Source of the DNA: an uncultured Candidatus Melainabacteria bacterium
GTDB taxonomy: Bacteria; Cyanobacteriota; Vampirovibrionia; Gastranaerophilales; Gastranaerophilaceae
Direction: 5' to 3'
DNA length: 64,000 nucleotides
NCBI GenBank assembly: GCA_934693165.1
Contig: CAKUUX010000004.1
Span: 62,001 to 126,000, forward strand
The notes under the pieces are model-generated. The model worked only from the letters and a program-made list of their open reading frames with translations. It was not told the DNA's origin and searched no databases. The translations under genes and the position numbers were made by a program. Each line of letters begins with the position of its first letter. Within the stretch, counting starts at the first letter, position 1. This document shows, piece after piece, positions 17,087 to 26,215 of this stretch.

Positions 17087-18688
17087 TTATGATTCAAACA
17101 AATTATTAATCTTATTAGTAATATCTTGTGGGTCAATTTCATTAGTAACTTTATTAATATCTTGTGCTATTTGATACAACTTAGCAGCCTCAATCTTATC
17201 ACCCACAACAGTGATAGCACGAGCTAAGTTAAAATGTGCTAATGCATAATTTGGATTACATTCAATTGACTTTTTAAACAAATCAATTGCTTGTTGAACA
17301 CGACCTAAATCATCAAGATAAATAACACCTAAGTTATTGTATGCAATATCGTAATTTGGGTCATTTTCAATTGCTAATTCATATTCTTTAATTGCTTCAT
17401 CAGTGTCACCTTTACCCCAATGTAAGAAACCTAAGTTACAATGAATTTTAGCATTTGTAGGCTCTAAATCTAATGCACTTCTATATACAGTCAAAGCATT
17501 TTCATAATCTTCTTTGTCATAGAAAGCAGAACCTAAATTTACGTATATATCAATATCTTCTGGAGTAAGAAGATACGCACTTTGGTATGCACTAATTGCA
17601 GCATCCAAATCTTTTTTGTTTTCTTGATATACAAAGCCTAAAGTTTGTGTAATTACAGAAGTCCAAACTCTGTTTGGATTTAATGTAATTGCAGATTGAT
17701 AATGAGAAATAGCTTCTTTAATTTCACCTTTAACATAATACAAGTTTGCCAAGTTTGAATGGAATTCTGGCATAGTAGGCAAAATTGTGATTAGTTTTTG
17801 ATAAGTTTCAATAGCGCTATCGTAATCACCTTGTTCTTCATACGCTTGGCATAAGTGACGATATGCAGGAATATTCAAGCTATCAATCCAAATTGCCATT
17901 TTATATTCTGTAATAGCATTGTCATATTGACCAATTGTTCTATAAATATCACCTAAAAGGCAATACAAAGGAGTAAATCCTGGAGCTTTTTCAATTGCAT
18001 CAATATAAATATCAATAGCTTTTTCTAAACCTCTTGTTTGTACCATATAATAACCTTTTACCAAAACTGGTAAGAATTTTAGATATGATAATGATTTGAA
18101 TAAATTTTTGATAGCAAAATTGTCAAATGGCAAAGTTATGAAAGACAAAAAGCCTTCCCATTTAGATGCCCACCATTTTGCAGGATTTCTGTGTGCAGAT
18201 AATTTGTAAATATTGTGCAATAAGCAATGTGCAGAAGAGCTAGTCCAAGGCGAAACTTTAACGGCTTTTTTCGCATTAAACACTGCTTCTAAAAATCTTG
18301 CTTTTTTAGTATAAGTTTCTGCTAATAAATAATAAGCTTTGCCTAATTTTGCATCTTTAGAAATTGCAGTATTTAAGTAATTTATAGCTTTATCTAAGTC
18401 ACCTTTAAAATATTGAGCCTGACCTATTTTGAAATAAATTTCTGCAGAATTAATATAAGTTTCTAATGCACGTTGATATTCAGTTATTGCTTCATCAATA
18501 TATTGATAAGTATTTGAGATATCCAAGTGCCATTCAAGATATAAATCGCCTAATTTGATATGTAAATCAGGATTTGTAGGATCTTTTTCTAACAAAAGTT
18601 GGCAACGCTCAATTTCTTGTTGAACTTTGCTCTTTTTACTTTTATCGTTAAATTGTCTATCTAAGTTTTCTATATCTTTTTGCTTCAT
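17087..18688 (-). CDS. Tetratricopeptide repeat protein
   Basis: 533 aa made almost wholly of TPR units, for example GKAYYLLAETYTKKARFLEA, AKIHCNLGFLHWGKGDTDEA and DIAYNNLGVIYLDDLGRVQQ. No signal peptide or catalytic domain is visible, so it should be a cytoplasmic scaffold. The region about 165-235 breaks the repeat with aromatic sequence (WWASKWEGFLSFITLPF), perhaps a membrane-associated loop. It begins 3 nt after the PilZ gene stop without a ribosome site, so it is probably translationally coupled to it and may act with it. Confidence 0.88.
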   Translation of the reverse strand: MKQKDIENLDRQFNDKSKKSKVQQEIERCQLLLEKDPTNPDLHIKLGDLYLEWHLDISNTYQYIDEAITEYQRALETYINSAEIYFKIGQAQYFKGDLDKAINYLNTAISKDAKLGKAYYLLAETYTKKARFLEAVFNAKKAVKVSPWTSSSAHCLLHNIYKLSAHRNPAKWWASKWEGFLSFITLPFDNFAIKNLFKSLSYLKFLPVLVKGYYMVQTRGLEKAIDIYIDAIEKAPGFTPLYCLLGDIYRTIGQYDNAITEYKMAIWIDSLNIPAYRHLCQAYEEQGDYDSAIETYQKLITILPTMPEFHSNLANLYYVKGEIKEAISHYQSAITLNPNRVWTSVITQTLGFVYQENKKDLDAAISAYQSAYLLTPEDIDIYVNLGSAFYDKEDYENALTVYRSALDLEPTNAKIHCNLGFLHWGKGDTDEAIKEYELAIENDPNYDIAYNNLGVIYLDDLGRVQQAIDLFKKSIECNPNYALAHFNLARAITVVGDKIEAAKLYQIAQDINKVTNEIDPQDITNKINNLFES

Positions 18689-18691
18689 ATA

Positions 18692-19378
18692 CTAATCTTG
18701 TTTTCTATTAAGAATGCCCTCTATTTTAAAACAAATTTTAATGATTTTGTCTTTATCTTCTTCTTTAATTTTAGTGAATTTTACACCATATTGCAGAGGT
18801 GGAAGATTTGTTTTAGGAACAAGAACCCCTTGTGCAATTATTATATCATCAAACAAGTTAATTTTAAAGGTAATTGTTTTATTGTAAGGTAGCTCTTGTT
18901 TTGACTCAATTTTAAGTCCACCACCACCGATATCAATGGTTTCAGCCTCAACAGTAAATCTTTCAAATTCACACTGCAATTTAGTTGCAAACTCAACCAT
19001 ATCATCACGATTTAAGTCACCACTTTCTTTAACTAACTCGTCATATTCACAATCAACAATTGTTTCCATTGGAACACGAGTATAAACACGACGTTGCATA
19101 ACTTGTGCAGACTCTTCGTTGTATTCCAATGTAAAATCATCGTTTTCTGGTGAAGTCAAAACTAACGCAGTGTACAATAAAACACCTGCTCTAGTAAAAA
19201 CTTTTGTCTTAACTTCTTCACCTTCTTGCAAAATATCAAGGTGTTGTTGCCAATCTTGAGGCTGAGTAAGAACAATTCTGTCTGGATAAACAACTCTAAT
19301 GTAGCAAGAAATAGCCCTTTCGCCATAAGGTGTGTCAAATAAAATATTTAATTGTTGATTTGGTTGTAAATTTGTCAT
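18692..19378 (-). CDS. PilZ domain protein (c-di-GMP receptor, YcgR-like)
   Basis: 228 aa. Residues about 1-90 look like the YcgR N-terminal (flagellar brake) barrel. The PilZ domain follows with R97-x3-R101 (QRRVYTR) and D149-IGGGG, matching RxxxR and (D/N)xSxxG except that Ser is Gly. Such proteins bind c-di-GMP and often slow the flagellar motor. That fits the flagellar genes at 27500. The transcript looks leaderless (promoter at 19385-19413). The TPR gene follows in the same operon. Confidence 0.87.
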   Translation of the reverse strand: MTNLQPNQQLNILFDTPYGERAISCYIRVVYPDRIVLTQPQDWQQHLDILQEGEEVKTKVFTRAGVLLYTALVLTSPENDDFTLEYNEESAQVMQRRVYTRVPMETIVDCEYDELVKESGDLNRDDMVEFATKLQCEFERFTVEAETIDIGGGGLKIESKQELPYNKTITFKINLFDDIIIAQGVLVPKTNLPPLQYGVKFTKIKEEDKDKIIKICFKIEGILNRKQD

Positions 19379-19384
19379 GAGTTT

Positions 19385-19413
19385 ATTCTAAATAATATAC
19401 GTAAAAAAAGCAA
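19385..19413 (-). promoter_or_regulatory. Promoter of the PilZ gene, leaderless type
   Basis: On the minus strand TTGCTT, 17-bp spacer, TAGAAT, then 6 nt to the ATG with no Shine-Dalgarno. Confidence 0.65.
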
Positions 19414-19423
19414 CTTTTTATAG

Positions 19424-19429
19424 TATAAT
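19424..19429 (+). promoter_or_regulatory. -10 box of prfB, leaderless type
   Basis: A perfect TATAAT ends 6 nt before the prfB ATG and no ribosome site lies between. No clear -35 is seen. It is divergent from the PilZ promoter. Confidence 0.5.
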
Positions 19430-19435
19430 TTACGT

Positions 19436-20498
19436 ATGGAAATAAACAATCTTAAAAATAGAATAAATAAAAATAAGGAGTGTCTTTGACTTAGAAAAAC
19501 TTTCAAAGGAATTAAAGGAGATTGAAGAAAAACTTCAAAGCCCAGAATGCTGGTCAAATCAAGCACTAGCAAACGAACTTGGACAAAACTCACGAGAGAT
19601 AAAAGATACTTTAGAAAAATTTTCAAAATGGGAAGAGATAATTTCTGACGCAGAAATTGCAGACGAATTAAAAGATGAAGATTTAATAAAAGAATCAGAA
19701 GAAAAAATTTTAGAATTAGAAAAAGAACTTGATAGCTTTGAAGTAAAAATGATGTTAAGTGGCGAATACGATAGCGCAAACGCAATTTTAACAGTAAATG
19801 CAGGCGCAGGGGGTACAGATGCTCAAGACTGGGCAAGTATGTTACTTAGAATGTATTCACGCTGGGGTGAATCAAAGGGCTACAAAGTTGATTTACTAGA
19901 AAAATCAGACGGTGAAGAAGCAGGCATAAAATCTGCAACAATAAAGCTAACAGGCAAGTACGCCTATGGTTATGCAAAAGCCGAAAAAGGTGTACATAGA
20001 CTTGTTAGACTTTCACCTTTTAATTCAAGCAACAAAAGACAAACAAGCTTTGCCTCTGTTGAAGTTAGTCCAATTATTCCAGACTTTGAAAAGAAAATAA
20101 TTATCCCACCAGAAGATATTGAAGTAGATACAATGCGTTCTGGTGGTGCAGGTGGACAAAATGTTAATAAAGTCGAAACAGCAGTAAGAATTGTCCATAA
20201 ACCAACTGGTATCGTTGTAAGATGTCAGCAAGAACGTTCACAACTTCAAAATAAAGAAAATGCAATGCAAATTCTTGCGTCAAAACTTTTGGAAATAAAA
20301 CAACAAGAGCACGAAAAAAAACTTGCCGAACTAAAAGGCGAAAACTTTGACATAAATTTTGGTTCACAAATTCGTTCTTACGTTTTCCACCCATACAAAA
20401 TGGTAAAAGACCACAGAACAGGCTACGAAACAAGTGATGTAGAAGGAACAATGAACGGAAACCTTGACGGTTTTATTGAAGCATTTTTAAAACAGTAA
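19436..20498 (+). CDS. prfB: Peptide chain release factor 2, programmed +1 frameshift
   Basis: RF2 reads UAA and UGA and triggers peptide release. The gene is in two frames. ATG at 19436 opens a 17-codon leader ending CTT TGA C (TGA at 19487-19489), preceded by the internal Shine-Dalgarno AAGGAG. A +1 slip over the T at 19487 continues with GAC in the frame ending at 20498, giving about 353 aa. The body has the SPF recognition motif (LVRLSPFNSS) and the catalytic GGQ (AGGQNVNK). This is the classic autoregulatory site: low RF2 favours the shift. A simple ORF call would miss about 100 residues. Confidence 0.96.
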
Positions 20499-20516
20499 AA
20501 TTCTGTTATAAATTTT

Positions 20517-20542
20517 GTTGGGCAAGTTTGCCAACCTACAAA
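20517..20542. repeat. Dispersed hairpin repeat (GTTGGG...ACCTACA type)
   Basis: GTTGGCAAA/TTTGCCAAC-like arms followed by CCTACAAA, just after prfB. Related hairpins with the same GTTGGG start lie at 22388 and 61701. They resemble short palindromic repeats that recur between genes in many bacteria. Confidence 0.55.
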
Positions 20543-20614
20543 CTCGCAATAATGTGATAGAATAAATGTAATTCGTTTTTGCTAAATGGACAATAAAATG
20601 CCTGCGAAGCAGGC

Positions 20615-20747
20615 AAAAAAAAACTCTCTTACGAGAGGCTACTTCTTTCTATATGTCCTAATCTTTATTTAGTGTTATGTGTTATATATTTAGGAGTTTA
20701 TATGAGAGTAAATGTATTAGTGTTTAAATAACACTTTTAAAATCCAC
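20615..20747 (-). ncRNA. Candidate small RNA, about 133 nt
   Basis: Reading the minus strand, TTGACT (20782-20777), 17-bp spacer and TATTAT (20759-20754) predict a start near 20747. The end is CTCTC-GTAA-GAGAG followed by nine T (20637-20615), an excellent intrinsic terminator. Between are AGTGTT-ATTTA-AACACT and TCCTAA/TTAGGA stems and a CTCCTAA stretch able to pair with ribosome sites. No ORF is evident. It lies antisense to nothing, in the 480-bp gap between prfB and gdhA. The RNA family is not recognised. Confidence 0.65.
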
Positions 20748-20753
20748 ATCTAT

Positions 20754-20782
20754 ATAATACAATCTAAAAAGTTTTAAGTCAA
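20754..20782 (-). promoter_or_regulatory. Sigma70-type promoter of the small RNA
   Basis: TTGACT, 17-bp spacer, TATTAT on the minus strand; near consensus. Confidence 0.7.
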
Positions 20783-20980
20783 CCTTTTTATTCATTAAAA
20801 AATAAGGATTTCCGTAAAATAAGCTAATAGTGTCAAAAACACACTTTACAAAAATTCACATTGCCAGTTTTCTGTTATTTTATTAATTTAGTAAACTTTT
20901 TATTAAAATTTTTCCTATTTTTATAAATTGTGCTATAACCATATTAACGACTTACTTATTATTTTATAAAGGGGAATTTT

Positions 20981-22333
20981 ATGAACAAATACGTTGAAAA
21001 AGTTTTAGAACAAACAAAAAAGAAAAATCCTAATGAACCAGAATATCTTCAAGCTGTTGAAGAAGTTCTTATGTCAATTGAACCAGTTGTTGAAAAACAT
21101 CCAGAATTTGAACAACTTGGAATTTTAGAAAGAATGGTTGAACCTGAAAGAATTATCACATTCCGTGTTTCTTGGGTTGATGACAAAGGTCAAGTTCAAG
21201 TTAACCGTGCATTCCGTGTTCAATACAGTTCACTAATTGGTCCATACAAAGGAGGCTTAAGACTTCATCCTACAGTTAACCAAAGCATTATGAAATTCTT
21301 AGGTTTTGAACAAATTTTCAAAAACGCTTTAACTGGTCTACCAATTGGTGGTGGTAAAGGTGGTTCTGACTTTGATCCTAAGGGAAAATCAGACAGAGAA
21401 GTTATGGCATTCTGCCAAGCGTTTATGACAGAGTTACAAAGACATATCGGTCAAGATGTTGACGTTCCTGCAGGTGATATCGGAACAGGTGCTAGAGAAA
21501 TCGGCTACATGTTTGGTCAATTCAAACGTATCAGAAATGCTTATGAAAGTGGCGTTTTAACAGGAAAAGGTTTATCTTACGGAGGTTCACTTGCTAGAAC
21601 AGAAGCTACAGGCTTTGGTCTTTCATACTATATGCGAGAAATGTTAAAAGCTAACGGCAACCAAGCATTTAACGGTAAAACTGTTACAATTTCAGGTTCT
21701 GGTAACGTTGCAATTTATGCTTGCCAAAAAGTTACAGAGCTTGGTGGTAAAGTAGTTGCAATGAGTGATTCAAACGGTTGTATCTATGATGAAAATGGTA
21801 TTGATTTAGAATTAGTAAAAGAAATCAAAGAAGTTAAACGTGGAAGAATTAAAGATTATTTAGAAAAACACTCAAACGCTAAATATCTGGAAAGAAAAAC
21901 TGAAGATTCACCAATTTGGACAATCAAAACAGACATTGCACTTCCTTGCGCAACTCAAAACGAAGTAACCTTAAATTCTGCTAAAAAACTTGTAGAAAAT
22001 GGTGTAATAGCAGTTGGCGAAGGTGCTAACATGCCTTGTACAAAAGAAGCAACAGAATACTTCTTAGAAAAAGGTGTTCTTGTTGGACCTGCAAAAGCAG
22101 CTAACGCAGGTGGCGTAGCAACTTCAGCTATCGAAATGAGCCAAAACTCAATGAGATATTACTATACATTTGAAGAAGTTGATAAAAAATTAGACGGTAT
22201 CATGACAAACATCTTCAAATCTTGTAAAGATGCAGCTGAAGAATATGGTTTTGGCAACAACTACGTTGCTGGCGCAAATATTGCAGCCTTTGTTAAACTT
22301 TCAGAAGCAATGAAAGCTCAAGGCGTTGTATAA
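20981..22333 (+). CDS. gdhA: Glutamate dehydrogenase (NADP type)
   Basis: Interconverts 2-oxoglutarate plus ammonium and glutamate. It is 450 aa, the usual length of hexameric bacterial enzymes. The signature LPIGGGKGGSDFDPKGKSD includes the catalytic Lys. The dinucleotide fold SGSGNVAIYACQKVTELG and ANAGGVATS match the family. An AAAGGGG ribosome site precedes the ATG. A strong terminator at 22351 shows it is monocistronic. NADP preference is inferred from the hexameric type. Confidence 0.96.
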   Translation: MNKYVEKVLEQTKKKNPNEPEYLQAVEEVLMSIEPVVEKHPEFEQLGILERMVEPERIITFRVSWVDDKGQVQVNRAFRVQYSSLIGPYKGGLRLHPTVNQSIMKFLGFEQIFKNALTGLPIGGGKGGSDFDPKGKSDREVMAFCQAFMTELQRHIGQDVDVPAGDIGTGAREIGYMFGQFKRIRNAYESGVLTGKGLSYGGSLARTEATGFGLSYYMREMLKANGNQAFNGKTVTISGSGNVAIYACQKVTELGGKVVAMSDSNGCIYDENGIDLELVKEIKEVKRGRIKDYLEKHSNAKYLERKTEDSPIWTIKTDIALPCATQNEVTLNSAKKLVENGVIAVGEGANMPCTKEATEYFLEKGVLVGPAKAANAGGVATSAIEMSQNSMRYYYTFEEVDKKLDGIMTNIFKSCKDAAEEYGFGNNYVAGANIAAFVKLSEAMKAQGVV

Positions 22334-22350
22334 TTTGTAATAATTTATCA

Positions 22351-22387
22351 AACAGAGGGCGAAGCCTACGGCTTCGCCCTCTGTTTT
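22351..22387 (+). terminator. Terminator of gdhA
   Basis: CAGAGGGCGAAGCC and its complement around TA, then TTTTGTT. Confidence 0.9.
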
Positions 22388-22513
22388 GTTGGGGTAGAAA
22401 CCCCAACCGAATAAATAAAAAATAACCCTCACCGATTTTTTTACGCACTCATAAATTCGTGCAAAAAATCTCCTCTCCCCTATTTTTGCATAAACAAAAA
22501 TGTGGCGAGGGGA
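22388..22513. repeat. Composite intergenic repeat (hairpin plus CCCTCACCG element)
   Basis: 22388-22408 is GTTGGGGT-AGAA-ACCCCAAC, related to the hairpins at 20517 and 61701. 22426-22513 begins CCCTCACCGA and ends TGTGGCGAGGGGAA, with CCTCTCCCCTATTT and its partial complement forming a stem. The same layout occurs inverted at 59486-59575 with a different middle, so this is a dispersed element. Confidence 0.7.
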
Positions 22514-22544
22514 ATAAGCCTATTCACAACTCATCACACACCAA

Positions 22545-23744
22545 TTACGCAACAAGAGATAAATGTTTATGACCAGAAGTACGTTCTTGTTGAGCTTCTG
22601 TTTTTACTTGTTTTCTTGTTTTTAAACCATATTTAATCAACGCATTATTTGCTTCTTTTTTAGAAATTTTTAATTTAGAAGTATCTAATTTTATTTCGCC
22701 ATTAGATTCGTTTTCAATTGTTTTAGCAATAACTACAGGATACGCTTTAAAATCTTTCATAGCTTTTTTATTATTAATTTTATCAATTACGCCATCCATG
22801 TATTTTTGCATATTTTCTTTAACTTCAGGATGCATTTTTATCCATTCAGAAAATGGTGTATTTCTACGTAGAGAATTTGCACCACGAGAAGCATAGATAT
22901 AGTTTGAAATATCATTTGCGCCAGCTTTAGAACCATCTTTTGGGTGTCTACATTTTACATGCTCAATTGAACCAACTGATGACTCTACTAATGCCAAACC
23001 CAATTGCCAAGAATTTTTTTCTATTCTTGTTCTAGGGTCTTTTTGAGTAAATTTAACAATAAAAGAACTTACTGTATCATGTGCTCTAGGTAAACCTTCA
23101 GCGATACTTTTCAATTCTTCTGCCTTATCTTGCTCTTTCATATCCTTAGTGATATTGCCCAATTTTTCCATAAATCTTCTTCTACGGAAGATGTAGTTTT
23201 CATTTTGTTTATCAATGATATCTTTTGTTTCAAACAAAAAATTTAAAACTTTTTCAGAATCTTTTTCATCCTTGATTTTAACACCAGCCATTTTATCAAG
23301 AACATCATACTCGATATGTTTAGTTTTTTCTAAATGCTCGCCTCTAACCAAATTCAAGTTTTGTCTAAGAGTTTTGTCAGGATATTTTTTGCTCAATTTT
23401 TCTAATATGCCAAAAACTTCTTTGTTAACAGGTTGCATTCTGTCCTCAAAAGGTTTTAATAATGCTATTGCTTGAGAACTTTTACCTGATAAATTTTCCT
23501 TGTTAAGATGAGAGATTTCCTTACCATTAATCATAGGAACACCTGTGTAAGGACAAGGCACTCCACCTAACTCTCTGATTGCTCTACCGTCTTTTGTATC
23601 ATCGACCGAAGTAAAAGAAATATTTGATGCAGAACGTACAAAAGTATCTGATTGCAAACCATTCATCTTAATAGGATTTGACTGGTATGCAACAGCCTTA
23701 GTTTTAACCAAATTCGGCATGTACATATTAATAGGATTGAGCAT
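22545..23744 (-). CDS. HNH-like protein, divergent
   Basis: 399 aa, no confident family. Residues 259-298 look like an HNH finger: E261-H262-V, then N281 and N290 nine apart (NDISNYIYASRGANS). An isolated C64-P-Y-T-G resembles a zinc-knuckle half that lost its partner cysteine. In between is a long helical region (about 80-250). The N-terminal 45 residues are polar and end NISFTS. It could be a nuclease or a degenerated relative with another job. It has its own upstream AT-rich promoter region and no partner gene. Confidence 0.6.
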   Translation of the reverse strand: MLNPINMYMPNLVKTKAVAYQSNPIKMNGLQSDTFVRSASNISFTSVDDTKDGRAIRELGGVPCPYTGVPMINGKEISHLNKENLSGKSSQAIALLKPFEDRMQPVNKEVFGILEKLSKKYPDKTLRQNLNLVRGEHLEKTKHIEYDVLDKMAGVKIKDEKDSEKVLNFLFETKDIIDKQNENYIFRRRRFMEKLGNITKDMKEQDKAEELKSIAEGLPRAHDTVSSFIVKFTQKDPRTRIEKNSWQLGLALVESSVGSIEHVKCRHPKDGSKAGANDISNYIYASRGANSLRRNTPFSEWIKMHPEVKENMQKYMDGVIDKINNKKAMKDFKAYPVVIAKTIENESNGEIKLDTSKLKISKKEANNALIKYGLKTRKQVKTEAQQERTSGHKHLSLVA

Positions 23745-23818
23745 ACTATTTATAGTATCCTCAATCCTAATTATTGCTAAAATATCAAGAATAATTTACA
23801 TTAATTTACAAGCAAATA

Positions 23819-25810
23819 TTACTTTTCGAACTCAGCTTTATTTAATTTTTTAGATAAATCTGGCATACCATTACTACTTAATGCGTAATATTCGCCATTT
23901 ATTAAGTATGCTTTTGTACCTGATCCAGAAATTATTTGTTTTCCTGCATAAGCGATTCCATCTTCAGTTACACCAGTAACATTTGCACCATTTCTAAAGT
24001 GTGCAGTTACTTTTGCATTAGCAATCGCATCAGATCTTGCATTAAAATCTTCAAAACCTTTGCCGTTTAAGAAGTCATCAAATGCTGTAGATGTTGATGT
24101 TTTAGTTTTTACATTTAATACAGCCTCTTCAGCTTGTTTATTCTTGAAGCTTCTATATATAGATGGAGTATCTTCAAAATCGTGAGCTGGCATATCGTAA
24201 TCAGCAGCATCCATTTCGTGTTCCATTCTTATATATTCTTCAACAGTTTGAGCACTTAAGGTTCTGCCCATTTTTGTTGTATAAGTTCCATCCGTATTGA
24301 ATGAAGCAGTTTTTGTTTTTGCCTTTGTTTCTACTTCATCATCTTCAATTTCGTATTGAACTGCTGGTTGGTCTTTTTTAGTAGCAGCTTCTGCTTTTTG
24401 AACTTCAACTTTTTTTGATGTATTTTTTTTAGTTTCTGTCTTTTCAGCACTTATATAAGCTTTCAAATCAGCAGTAACTGATGCTTGTTTTTTAGCTTTC
24501 TTTTCAGCTTTTGCTTCTTTTTCAGCAGCTTTTACAGCTTTTTTCAATTCTTTAGGTGTAAGACCTTCATAATTAACACCTAATTTTTCAGCCTTGTCTA
24601 AATATTTGCTATAGTTTGAACCAGAATAATCTTCAATTCCTCTAAAGTATTTATTTACTTCATCAGCAGTAAATGCTTTGTTATCTTTTGGTACAATACT
24701 ACCGTTTTCATCTTTTTTAGCACGATAGTATTTGCCGTCTTTTTCAACAATACCGTAATCTTCTAATGAATCTGCTTTTTTACCAAGATTTGAACCAACT
24801 CTATATTCAACACCTCTTGGTAAAACTATTTTACCATTATCAACTTCTGGCTTTTGATTTTGAACAGTTGGTTTATCACCAGCATGAATTTCTACAAAAT
24901 CATCTTTTGGAGCTTCTAAGTCTTTTAAATCATCAGATGTAATTGCAAAACCTGCTTCATCATTTTCAGCATCAGCTCCTAAAGCTTTTGCCATTTCTTG
25001 CATATCAGCTACTGAATATACACGTCCGTGACCTGCCGTCATTTTTGTATAATCTTTTGAAGTACCGTCTGTTTTTGTATCTGCAGCTACGATGTTATTT
25101 TTAATATCAGATTTTACAATTGCTTCACTTAAATTTTTCAATTGTTCAGGTTTTAGGTTATTTAAATCAATATTTTTATCAACCAAACCTTGTTTTTGTA
25201 AAGCTTTTAATTGATTTACTGTCGCTTCAACTAAAGTATCATTGTTTTTATCATTTGTTAAAGTTACATCTAAAGTTTCTTTTTTTGCAGCTTCGTCGAT
25301 TTGTTTATTCAAATCTTCAATGTCACCCATTGTAACTTCATAATCAGCACCTTTTGCTTTTAATTCTTCTTCTTTAGCTTGAGCAATTGCTGTTAATTCC
25401 TTAACTGCAGTATCACCTAATTCAACGTCTTTTGTTGTTTTATCAACTTTTGCCTCTAAAGCTTTGTATTCAGCTTCAGCCTTTTTAAATTCAGCCATAT
25501 CCTTATCAAATTTAGCGTTGTCAATCTCGCTAAAACTTTCACCATCAGCTTTCTTTATTTGATATTCTGGAGCACTCGGATCAGGAGCTTTCATTCCCTT
25601 GAAAGGATGATTTTGCAAAGCAACAATAGCTTCTGACAAAGAAATTTTCTTATCGCCCAAATCTACTTGAGCTTTTGCAATTTTATCATTTTCCATATTT
25701 AAAGCTTCTTGAACTGCTTGTTTTTGTTGATTAATCGATTCTAATTTCTTTTGTTTTTGTTGTAAAAGTACGCTTAAACTCTTTTGATTACCATTTACTC
25801 CATTTACCAT
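23819..25810 (-). CDS. Large coiled-coil, Lys/Ala/Asp-rich protein under a sigma28-like promoter
   Basis: 663 aa, not recognised. The N-terminus (about 8-60 and 95-185) is coiled coil with many Gln, Lys and Glu. A region at about 320-395 has repeated short folds (VEYRVGSNLGKKADSLEDYG, then KYYRAKKDENGS). Residues 410-490 are Lys/Ala-rich. There is no signal peptide, membrane segment or Cys. The N-terminus MVNGVNGNQ is polar, as in substrates of flagellar-type export. AGAAAGGTA precedes the ATG, and a near-perfect sigma28 site lies 42 bp upstream. The role is unknown. Confidence 0.75.
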   Translation of the reverse strand: MVNGVNGNQKSLSVLLQQKQKKLESINQQKQAVQEALNMENDKIAKAQVDLGDKKISLSEAIVALQNHPFKGMKAPDPSAPEYQIKKADGESFSEIDNAKFDKDMAEFKKAEAEYKALEAKVDKTTKDVELGDTAVKELTAIAQAKEEELKAKGADYEVTMGDIEDLNKQIDEAAKKETLDVTLTNDKNNDTLVEATVNQLKALQKQGLVDKNIDLNNLKPEQLKNLSEAIVKSDIKNNIVAADTKTDGTSKDYTKMTAGHGRVYSVADMQEMAKALGADAENDEAGFAITSDDLKDLEAPKDDFVEIHAGDKPTVQNQKPEVDNGKIVLPRGVEYRVGSNLGKKADSLEDYGIVEKDGKYYRAKKDENGSIVPKDNKAFTADEVNKYFRGIEDYSGSNYSKYLDKAEKLGVNYEGLTPKELKKAVKAAEKEAKAEKKAKKQASVTADLKAYISAEKTETKKNTSKKVEVQKAEAATKKDQPAVQYEIEDDEVETKAKTKTASFNTDGTYTTKMGRTLSAQTVEEYIRMEHEMDAADYDMPAHDFEDTPSIYRSFKNKQAEEAVLNVKTKTSTSTAFDDFLNGKGFEDFNARSDAIANAKVTAHFRNGANVTGVTEDGIAYAGKQIISGSGTKAYLINGEYYALSSNGMPDLSKKLNKAEFEK

Positions 25811-25851
25811 AACAACGATACCTTTCTATATAAATACTAACTATGTTTGTA

Positions 25852-25878
25852 TTATCGGACGAAAAATAAATAACTTTA
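25852..25878 (-). promoter_or_regulatory. Sigma28 (FliA)-like promoter
   Basis: On the minus strand TAAAGTTA, exactly 11 nt, TCCGATAA: 14 of 16 to TAAAGTTT-N11-GCCGATAA. It ends 42 bp before the 663-aa gene. Confidence 0.85.
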
Positions 25879-26007
25879 GAAATAAAAACGCTTTTACATG
25901 CCAAAAGCATGATAAAATCAAGCTATCAGGCTGTTTTAAGAGATAAATGCAAGTTTACATTTGTTAACATGTAACTTTAATAATCCTACAAAACTTATCT
26001 TAATTAA

Positions 26008-26186
26008 AAACAAGTTCAGCATGACGTGAGAGCATGTCGTCCTGAACCTGACAAAGCGAACAGTTGAGCTAAAGCGAAACTTGTGAGTCTGTCTCCGTAG
26101 TTGACTTTAAGCCGTTAGGCATATTATACAATTTTATGCCTTACGGATAAAAGGAAACGTAGTGTGTTTCAGGACCTCGACGGTTT
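26008..26186. repeat. 179-bp direct repeat, copy 1
   Basis: This segment reappears at 26520-26698 with no difference that I can see. It begins CAAGTTCAGCATGACG and ends ACCTCGACGGTTT. It contains GTCCTGAA (26039) and TTCAGGAC (26166) as an inverted pair, and a CCGTTAGGCATA/TATGCCTTACGG stem (26111-26146). The GIY-YIG gene starts 30 bp downstream. Confidence 0.9.
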
Positions 26187-26201
26187 GGATATTTCTATCA
26201 T

Positions 26202-26209
26202 GATATAAT
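26202..26209 (+). promoter_or_regulatory. Extended -10 promoter, leaderless type
   Basis: TGATATAAT ends 6 nt before the GIY-YIG ATG, with no Shine-Dalgarno. Confidence 0.5.
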
Positions 26210-26215
26210 TTTGAT

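Noticed and set aside
20702..20731. A 9-codon plus-strand ORF preceded by TAGGAG, a possible leader peptide of gdhA.
   Set aside because: It overlaps the minus-strand RNA candidate and no attenuator hairpin with T-tract follows on the plus strand.
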